Shown here piece after piece: positions 58,810 through 64,000 of a DNA stretch of 64,000 nt. The stretch lies in the NCBI RefSeq assembly GCF_022009635.1, contig NZ_CP091716.1:7434501-7498500 (forward strand), in the 5' to 3' direction. Position 1 is the stretch's first letter; each line of letters starts with the position of its first letter. Both the position numbers and the translations under genes were made by a program. Below the pieces are notes generated by a model. It had not been told where the DNA came from, did no database searches, and was given only the letters and a program-made list of their open reading frames with translations. This DNA comes from Variovorax paradoxus (GTDB taxonomy: Bacteria > Pseudomonadota > Gammaproteobacteria > Burkholderiales > Burkholderiaceae_C).

Positions 58810-59340
58810 TCAGCCGCCCTGCACCAGGTAGCGGCAGCTTTCGAGGGCCGCGTCGGCGTCCTTGATCATGAAGTTCACCAGCGTGGCGGAGCAGCCGAGC
58901 CGCACACCGATCTCGCGCTGCGTCATGCCGCTCAGCCGGTTGAGCTCGAAGGCCGTGCGGGTGCGCGCGGGCAGCGCGTCGAGCACGCGGTCGATCGCGG
59001 CCAGCGCCTGGCGCCCGTCCAGCACGCGCTCGGGTGCATCGTTGCTCGGCGGACTGACAAGCTCCACGTCCTCGCAGTAGGTGCGGTAGCTGGCTTCGAC
59101 GGAATGATGGCGGTGATAGTCGAAGGCCACGTTGCGCACCACCTGACAGCAGTAGCCGAGCGGCTTGCGCACGTCGCGCACGGCGGCGCCGTCGGCCAGC
59201 TTGAGGTAGGCGTCCTGCAGCACTTCATCGGCCAGGTCTGCGGTGCGGACGATCTTTTGCGCGACGCGCTGGAGCTGGGGACGGTTTGCGATGAAGACCT
59301 CCCCCAACGTGGGCTCGGCTGGCTGCAGCGACATGTCCAT
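58810..59340 (-). CDS. Iron-starvation ECF sigma factor, PvdS/OrbS-like
   Basis: The 176-residue sigma factor has region 2 (QKIVRTADLADEVLQDAYLKL, then CCQVVRNVAFDYHRHH) and region 4 (LPARTRTAFELNRLSGMTQREI, then GVRLGCSATLVNFMIKDA). The sequence style and the siderophore context resemble PvdS and OrbS rather than FecI. ATG 59340 follows AGGAG by five bases; the longer start at 59361 precedes that site and was rejected. A Fur box lies at 59372-59390. It is the best candidate to recognise the six TAAAC-N16-CGTC boxes in the window. Downstream is a DUF4880 protein instead of a full FecR. Confidence 0.88.
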   Translation of the reverse strand: MDMSLQPAEPTLGEVFIANRPQLQRVAQKIVRTADLADEVLQDAYLKLADGAAVRDVRKPLGYCCQVVRNVAFDYHRHHSVEASYRTYCEDVELVSPPSNDAPERVLDGRQALAAIDRVLDALPARTRTAFELNRLSGMTQREIGVRLGCSATLVNFMIKDADAALESCRYLVQGG

Positions 59341-59371
59341 GGGTACTCCTGAAGTGTTCACTGGAGATAAT

Positions 59372-59390
59372 GCAAATGAGAACTATTACT
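59372..59390. promoter_or_regulatory. Fur box upstream of the PvdS/OrbS-like sigma gene
   Basis: The 19 bases starting GCAAATGAGAA and ending TATTACT match the Fur consensus at 12 positions by my count. They lie about 30-50 bases before the sigma ATG at 59340 in a locally AT-rich stretch. Iron-bound Fur would repress the sigma factor and, through it, the biosynthetic regulon. Confidence 0.65.
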
Positions 59391-59514
59391 ATTTTTTGAC
59401 AGAAAAAGACCTGGATTGCCCAGTTGCTCCTCCTCTGTCTCTTACCCTAAAGACGTTTGAACAGCCGAAAGCGAGACAGGGTGCCGCCGATGGCGAGCGT
59501 CGCCGCGCACCGCT

Positions 59515-59712
59515 TCAGGGACGCACCGTCACCCGCCGCAGCTGCGGATCGCGTGCTATGTCTTCCTCGCGAAACGGGAAGCGCAGCCAGTCCTTGCGCG
59601 CATAGCGCGCCACCGGGCCCAGTCCGCTGCCGCCGGTCACCGCGGTTTCACGTTCGCCGTGCGCGAGCAGCGTGCGCGCCTGCACGCCGCGCCGGTCGAA
59701 GTACACACCTGG
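59515..59712 (-). pseudogene. Out-of-frame C-terminal tail of the PvdQ-like acylase
   Basis: From about 59712 the expected acylase C-terminus continues in another frame: VYFDRRGVQARTLLAHGERE, later YARKDWLRFPFREEDI, ending at 59515. Inserting one G in the run that now reads CAGGTGTGTAC on the coding strand would join TYLQV to VYFDRR and restore about 65 residues typical of the family end. The present sequence therefore carries a one-base deletion, or a sequencing error. Confidence 0.7.
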
Positions 59713-61910
59713 AGGTAGGTGTTGCCATGGGAGCGGTCGTCCATGGTGTAGTCGCCGTCGTTGGCGCACGCGACCGTGAAATAGCCTTCGGCATCGCAGC
59801 CGCCGAAGAGAGGCAACTTTCGTCCCTCGCTGCGGGCAAAACGCTGCTGGCCCAGCGGCATATCCAGCGCCCAGCCCTTGCGCGCCATGTCTTCGACAGC
59901 GCCGGCCAGCGCGAAGGCCACACGCGGGTCCGACGCATGAATCGCCGATGGCGTCCGCAACGGCGCCGACGCCGAGAACGGCTGCGCATAGAGGTCCTTG
60001 GCCGGGATCTTCTGCACCCGGGTCCAGAAGGCATCCCAGAGCAGCGCGCCCCGGTCGTTTGCATCCGCGCGGTCGGGCCAGCGTCGCAACACTTCGCAGG
60101 CCCGCCGGATGTCGACCTGATCTTTCGCACAGGCGCCGTCGAGCAGCGCCACCTTGAACCGGTCCGCCGTCGAAGCACGCGCCTCGAGGGTCTTTTGCAT
60201 GACACGGTCCGCCAACGCCTTGGCGGAGGTCGCGCCGGCATTGGCGAGCTCATGTGCGATGCGGTGTCCTTCCTGTCCACGCATCGACAGCGGCTGGCCT
60301 TCCCCTCCGAGGATCGACGCGAATCCCGTCAACGGCTGTTCCGGGTTCGTGAGCCAGTAGCTGTCGTTCATGTTGGCGACGTAGTCCTCGCGCAGCAGGC
60401 CGGGCATGCGGTCGGCGGCCATGGTGCCGGGCTGCGCCACGTTCTTCGCGGACTGCCATTCGCAAGTCGACCGGCTGCCATCGAGCACCGGCATGGCGGG
60501 GTCGAGCGCGGCGAGCGCCTTCGACAGCGGCGTCGCACAGGCCGAGCGCAGTTCGTCCCCGACACCGGGCACCGCGCCGATGTCGGCGTACCAGGCCCGG
60601 CCGTCGCCGCGCCCGATGGCCGCCGTGTTGACCCAGGGCATGGCGGTCTCCTCTCGCTGGATGGCCATGAACTCGTCGAGCGAACGCGCCTGGTCCCAGC
60701 GGAAGAAGTTGCGAAAAATGCGCGGGTTGTCGGCATTGATGTCGCGTATCGCCAGCGCCTTGTGCGCACTCCATGCCAACGCGGGATTGCGGGCTCCCAG
60801 ATCGACCACCGGCCCGAAGCGCGTGCGATAGAGCGTGCGGCGCACCAGATCCACCGAGCCGTCGGGCCGACGCACCGCCACGGCGAGCGGCTGCGCCTGC
60901 ATGGGTTCCGATCGGCCGTCGACCAAGTAGCGCGTGGGGTCGGCCGGGTCCAGCGCCAGGTCGAACAGTCCGAAGCGTCGCGCGGCGGAGACGGTGTGGC
61001 TCCAGGCCACGTCGTTGTTGAAGCCGATCATGATGACCGGAATGCCGAGAAAGGACACGCCCGCCGCGTCGAGCTTGCCCGGCAGCGTGAGGTGCGCCTG
61101 ATAGAAGCGGTCGGGCCCGCCCCAGTACCAGTGCGGATTGCCGAACAGCACGCCGCCGCGTTCGCCGGTGGCCGCCTGGCCGAATGCGAGCACGTTGCTG
61201 CCGATGCCGCGCGCATCGCCCACCGGAATGTCGAGCCGCGAAGACAGCGAGAGCTTGTCTGCTGGCACGGGCGGCGTGAGAGCCGCGGGCTTGGCGTTCA
61301 CGATCTCGGAGACGAAGCGCGTGTACCCGCCGGCCAGCCCTGCGGCGATCATGCGGCGGTAGATGTCTTCCGGCCCGATGGCGCGCACCCACGGCGCGCC
61401 GGCACACGCGTGCGCCGACACGCCGCGCACGGGCTTGCGCGCCTGCAGCGTCCGCAGATGGCGGTTGTAGCCTTCCGCGTAGCCGGCGATGAGTTCGTTG
61501 AGGTCGGCCGGTTGCTCGCGCTTCAGGGCCTCGACTGCTTCGGGACCTGCGAACGCCCTGAAGAAGAAATCCAGGTCGAGATTGACGGGCTCGCCGAAGG
61601 TCGAGCGTGTCCGAGGCTTTCCCTCGGCGCCGAAGTACAGCGAGCGTTGCCCGCTGTAGGTGACGAAGGCATCGGCCAGCGTGCACAACGCATCCTCGGC
61701 CTGCGCCTGGCCGTAGCCGATGCCCAGCCCGCGCCAGCTGCCAGCGCGAACGTGCGGAATGCCGTCGGCGGTGCGCCTGATCTCGATGGCAGTGGTTGGC
61801 GCGTCGCCGCGAGCCGATGCCGGGGTGGCACCGAAGACGGCACAGGAAATGGCAAAAGCGGCCATGCGCAGGCCCCGCGCAGGCGCACGGAAGAAGGAGA
61901 GATTGTTCAC
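59637..61910 (-). CDS. PvdQ-like penicillin-acylase family amidohydrolase, frameshifted near its C-terminus
   Basis: The 757-residue frame encodes a periplasmic Ntn-hydrolase with a signal peptide (~1-34, FAISCAVFGATPASA), an alpha chain, and the autoprocessing site GIGSN with nucleophile Ser near residue 238. SHTVS and NDSYWLTN are family active-site regions. In Pseudomonas, PvdQ cleaves the fatty acyl chain from the pyoverdine precursor; here it could trim the FAAL-loaded lipid. The gene has its own iron-starvation box (61940-61964), linking it to the siderophore regulon. The last ~19 residues (CTSTGAACRRARCSRT onward) are not family-like because the frame shifts near 59705, and the true tail lies in another frame down to 59515. 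Activity is uncertain. Confidence 0.8.
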   Translation of the reverse strand: MNNLSFFRAPARGLRMAAFAISCAVFGATPASARGDAPTTAIEIRRTADGIPHVRAGSWRGLGIGYGQAQAEDALCTLADAFVTYSGQRSLYFGAEGKPRTRSTFGEPVNLDLDFFFRAFAGPEAVEALKREQPADLNELIAGYAEGYNRHLRTLQARKPVRGVSAHACAGAPWVRAIGPEDIYRRMIAAGLAGGYTRFVSEIVNAKPAALTPPVPADKLSLSSRLDIPVGDARGIGSNVLAFGQAATGERGGVLFGNPHWYWGGPDRFYQAHLTLPGKLDAAGVSFLGIPVIMIGFNNDVAWSHTVSAARRFGLFDLALDPADPTRYLVDGRSEPMQAQPLAVAVRRPDGSVDLVRRTLYRTRFGPVVDLGARNPALAWSAHKALAIRDINADNPRIFRNFFRWDQARSLDEFMAIQREETAMPWVNTAAIGRGDGRAWYADIGAVPGVGDELRSACATPLSKALAALDPAMPVLDGSRSTCEWQSAKNVAQPGTMAADRMPGLLREDYVANMNDSYWLTNPEQPLTGFASILGGEGQPLSMRGQEGHRIAHELANAGATSAKALADRVMQKTLEARASTADRFKVALLDGACAKDQVDIRRACEVLRRWPDRADANDRGALLWDAFWTRVQKIPAKDLYAQPFSASAPLRTPSAIHASDPRVAFALAGAVEDMARKGWALDMPLGQQRFARSEGRKLPLFGGCDAEGYFTVACANDGDYTMDDRSHGNTYLQVCTSTGAACRRARCSRTANVKPR

Positions 61911-61939
61911 GTCGTCGTTCGCTGATGGCTCGAATCACA

Positions 61940-61964
61940 GACGGTTCGGCGAGCCCGACGTTTA
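61940..61964 (-). promoter_or_regulatory. Iron-starvation ECF sigma box before the acylase gene
   Basis: On the minus strand TAAAC starts at 61964 and CGTC is at 61943-61940, with 16 bases between. It lies 30 bases before the acylase ATG (61910) and after the stop of the SRPBCC gene, giving the acylase its own promoter. Confidence 0.7.
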
Positions 61965-61993
61965 GGTCGGGCGGCGAAGGACGCGCTCAGTCC

Positions 61994-62440
61994 TCAGCCC
62001 GGAATGTCCGGCTCCACCAGTTGCGCCAGAGCGACGAGCGACTCTTGCCAGCCCAGGTAGCACATCTCGGTCGGAATCGCTTCGGGAATGCCCTCCTGGA
62101 CGACCGAGATCTCGGTGCCGCAAGACACCGGTGTCAGCATCACCGTCGTCTTCATGGTGCCCGGAAGATTGGCATCGTCGAAGGTCGCGTCGTACGCGAT
62201 GCGGCTATGGGGAACGAGCTCCAGGTACTTGCCGCCGAACGAATGGCTATGACCGGTGCCGAAGTTGGTGAAGGACATGCGCCAGGCGCCCCCGACCACA
62301 GGTTCCATGGCATGGACCTTTCCCGTGAAACCGAAGGGCGGCAGCCAGCGCTCGAACGCACTGGGTTCGACGAATGCCCGATAGACACGCTCCGGAGAAG
62401 TGCGCAGAACGCGATGAAGACGGACGGTGTTGGTGGCCAT
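61994..62440 (-). CDS. SRPBCC/AHSA1-family protein (START-like fold)
   Basis: This 148-residue protein of the Aha1/polyketide-cyclase-like superfamily has N-terminal VRLHRVLRTSPERVYRAFVEP, then FERWLPPFGFTGKVHAMEP, and C-terminal GWQESLVALAQLVE, the usual W-x-x-x-L-x-x-L last helix. Members bind small hydrophobic ligands; no reaction can be assigned. ATG 62440 follows AGGAG at a normal distance, while the longer frame to 62578 is not family-like. It is divergent from the next gene and separated from the acylase by that gene's own promoter, so membership of the siderophore regulon is doubtful. Confidence 0.8.
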   Translation of the reverse strand: MATNTVRLHRVLRTSPERVYRAFVEPSAFERWLPPFGFTGKVHAMEPVVGGAWRMSFTNFGTGHSHSFGGKYLELVPHSRIAYDATFDDANLPGTMKTTVMLTPVSCGTEISVVQEGIPEAIPTEMCYLGWQESLVALAQLVEPDIPG

Positions 62441-62599
62441 GACTGTTGCTCCTGAAGAAACGAGGAAGACCCTCAATGGATACGTCGAGCGAGCCTGTTC
62501 AAGATCGACATGCCGCGAGACTGGGGAAAACCCTGCCGGCAAGCCCGACAACTTCATAATCCAGGCCACCCCCCACACGCTGAACGAATCGAATCACCC

Positions 62600-63265
62600 G
62601 TGAGTGCCGCAGACTTTCTTCTGTCCCCCGCCGTGCAAAAGCTCATGCAGGTCTTGTATGCAGACCCCGATCATCCATTTCCGGCGGACGAACTGGCCCG
62701 GCGAACGAAGCAGGAGCGCAGCGAAGTCGAGCAGACGCTGGAACATCTCGTCAAGAGCGGCATCCTCGCCAGGCAGAAGGTGACGGCGGAGCAGCCTGAG
62801 ACCGTCAAGCTGGACCGGTCGTTTGTCTTCTACGGCGAACTGCGCCGCATCGCGCTGAAGTCGTTCGCCGCGGCCGAGCCGATCCGCGCCATGCTGCGTT
62901 CCAAGTTCAAGGATTCGGTCGTGCGCGCCTTCGTCCTGGGAGAGGACGATAACAACGTCATAGAACTGCTGATCGTGCATGGCGCCGTGACGCCTGATGA
63001 GACCGCCATGACCGCGGCCTGCAAAAAGCTGTCAAAGGCCCTCCATCGGCATTTGCAGGTGCACGTGATCTCCATCGCCAGATTCAACGGCTTGACTGAT
63101 CACGACACGTTCACTGCAAAACTCGCGGCAGCTTCGGCATTCGAAATCATCGCGCCGGGCGATACCAAGGCGCAGTTGCCGGTCGAACGGCTCGGCCTGC
63201 TGCAAAGCGCAAAACGGAAGCTGGCTGCACTGTCGCTGTCGCAGCACCGAGGCGACACAAGGTAG
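62600..63265 (+). CDS. Winged-helix protein with nucleotidyltransferase-like domain, function unknown
   Basis: This 221-residue protein begins at GTG 62600 (VSAADFLLSPAVQKLMQVLY). Residues ~1-60 look like a winged helix (ADELARRTKQERSEVEQTLEHLVKSGIL). The middle (SKFKDSVVRAFVLGEDDNNVIELLIVHG) resembles a minimal nucleotidyltransferase-like fold, but without a convincing G-S-x-A-x-G-x-x-x-x-x-S-D-x-D-x-x catalytic motif. The combination is known in ArsR-like regulators carrying a degenerate MNT domain. In-frame ATG 62510 is an alternative start but would encode an unconserved-looking leader. No link to the siderophore genes is visible apart from position. Confidence 0.65.
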   Translation: MSAADFLLSPAVQKLMQVLYADPDHPFPADELARRTKQERSEVEQTLEHLVKSGILARQKVTAEQPETVKLDRSFVFYGELRRIALKSFAAAEPIRAMLRSKFKDSVVRAFVLGEDDNNVIELLIVHGAVTPDETAMTAACKKLSKALHRHLQVHVISIARFNGLTDHDTFTAKLAAASAFEIIAPGDTKAQLPVERLGLLQSAKRKLAALSLSQHRGDTR

Positions 63266-63315
63266 AGAGATCGCGCTCGAAAAAGCGAGCTCGCGGCTGA
63301 GCTTTCGCTTGTAAT

Positions 63316-63329
63316 ATGATGACCATCAT
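63316..63329. promoter_or_regulatory. Small inverted repeat upstream of the NmrA-like gene
   Basis: ATGATG and CATCAT flank a 2-base centre in an AT-rich stretch 41 bases before the ATG at 63370. It could be an operator or overlap the promoter; no regulator can be named. Confidence 0.35.
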
Positions 63330-63369
63330 TTAATTCAGGCGATTCGCATCGCATCCCGAGGTCACAGCC

Positions 63370-64000
63370 ATGCCCACCTTCACCACATCCAATATCTTCG
63401 TCATCGGCGGAACTGGCGCGCAGGGTATGCCGATCATTCGTGCACTGGTCGCTGACGGAAAATACGCGGTTCGCGTGTTGACACGCGATCCTGAATCACC
63501 GCGGGCCAAGGAGCTGCTGGCACTGGGCAACGTTTCGTTGCTGGAGGGCTCGTTCGCCGATGAAGCGATCCTGCGAGAAGGCTTCTCGGCTTGCGACGGC
63601 GCTTTCGTCAATCTCGACGGCTTCAACACCGGCGAGAAGACCGAAACATATTGGGCCATCCGCGCCTATGAGGTCGCCCTTGAGCAGGGCGTTCGCTTCT
63701 TCGTATACGGGAATCTGGACTACGCACTGAAGAAATCGGGCTTCGATTCCAGCTTCCGCACCGGCCACTATGACGGCAAAGGACGCATGGGCGAATGGAT
63801 CCGTTTCCAGACGCAGTCGAACAAAGAAAGAATGGGAGCGGCCATCTTCACGTCGGGTCCCTACATCGAGATGGCCATTTCCGCGATGACGCCCATGTCG
63901 CCGACGGTGGAAGACGGCGTTGCCACCTGGCGAGTGCCACTCGGAGAAGGTGCGGTTCCTCACGTGGCGCTCGAGGACTGCGGGTACTACGTGCGATGGC
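63370..64000 (+). CDS. NmrA-like NAD(P)-binding protein (3' end beyond the window)
   Basis: At least 210 residues are open to the window edge. The N-terminus IFVIGGTGAQGMPIIRALVADG carries the G-x-x-G-x-x-G dinucleotide-binding loop of atypical short-chain dehydrogenases, followed by VRVLTRDPESPRAKEL and GSFADEAILREGFSACDGAFV, as in NmrA/HSCARG redox-sensor proteins. The usual Tyr-x-x-x-Lys dyad is not evident (a Y-D-G-K stretch near residue 137 is not clearly placed), which fits an NmrA-type sensor more than an active dehydrogenase. It lies outside the siderophore regulon as far as can be seen. Confidence 0.8.
   Translation, partial: MPTFTTSNIFVIGGTGAQGMPIIRALVADGKYAVRVLTRDPESPRAKELLALGNVSLLEGSFADEAILREGFSACDGAFVNLDGFNTGEKTETYWAIRAYEVALEQGVRFFVYGNLDYALKKSGFDSSFRTGHYDGKGRMGEWIRFQTQSNKERMGAAIFTSGPYIEMAISAMTPMSPTVEDGVATWRVPLGEGAVPHVALEDCGYYVRW

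Noticed and set aside
59440..59475. TAAAG near 59445 as a seventh sigma box
   Set aside because: The fifth base differs and no CGTC occurs at the required distance.

Overview
This is a high-GC window from a betaproteobacterium, most likely of the Comamonadaceae and close to Variovorax. That placement is an inference from gene content and style; no rRNA or core marker is present. Almost the whole window is one iron-siderophore island: a lipopeptide NRPS/PKS assembly line with its precursor-supply enzymes, export, uptake, iron release and regulation. From memory, Variovorax and relatives make lipopeptide siderophores (variochelin, variobactin, vacidobactin, imaqobactin). I could not match the product here to any one of them.

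Layout. 1-572: tail of an IS5-type transposase and a LysR remnant mark the left edge. 644-3222 (minus): free-standing DUF4880 protein, PvdE/SyrD-type ABC exporter, Fur-family regulator. 3400-7600 (plus): FhuF-type ferric reductase, an esterase-acetyltransferase fusion, ornithine N5-monooxygenase. 7635-11962 (plus): Fur box, ECF sigma factor, FecR-type anti-sigma factor and TonB-dependent transducer/receptor, closed by a strong hairpin at 12038-12066. 59340-12072 (minus): PvdS/OrbS-like sigma factor, second DUF4880 protein, MbtH, type II thioesterase, then seven overlapping or closely spaced megasynthase genes, ending in a 6150-residue NRPS with a thioesterase. 59515-61910 (minus): a PvdQ-like periplasmic acylase carrying a frameshift. 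61994-64000: SRPBCC protein, winged-helix/nucleotidyltransferase-like protein and an NmrA-like protein, probably flanking genome.

Assembly line read in transcription order: FAAL-T-C-A(basic, Arg-like)-T / KS-AT-KR-ACP-C-[TauD hydroxylase] / interface-A(Asp)-T / C-A(Ser)-T / KS-AT-KR-ACP / C-A(Gly)-T / C-A(Thr)-T-C-A(OH-Orn)-T-E-C-A(Ser)-T-C-A(Gly)-T-C-A(OH-Orn)-T-TE. The predicted product is an acylated chain of nine amino acids and two hydroxylated ketide units. Its iron ligands would be one beta-hydroxyaspartate and two N5-hydroxyornithines, giving hexadentate binding. A-domain specificities were read by eye from the ten-residue code.

Regulation. Six copies of TAAAC-N16-CGTC, which fits the remembered OrbS/PvdS-type promoter TAAA-N17-CGTC, lie before the first DUF4880 gene, the exporter, fhuF, the esterase-acetyltransferase, mbtH and the acylase. 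Together with Fur boxes before both sigma genes they define one iron-starvation regulon. Points most worth a second look: the two solo DUF4880 proteins, the esterase-acetyltransferase fusion, the hydroxylase fused to a C domain with an internal ribosome site, the frameshifted acylase, and near-identical A-domain DNA repeats suggesting recent module shuffling.
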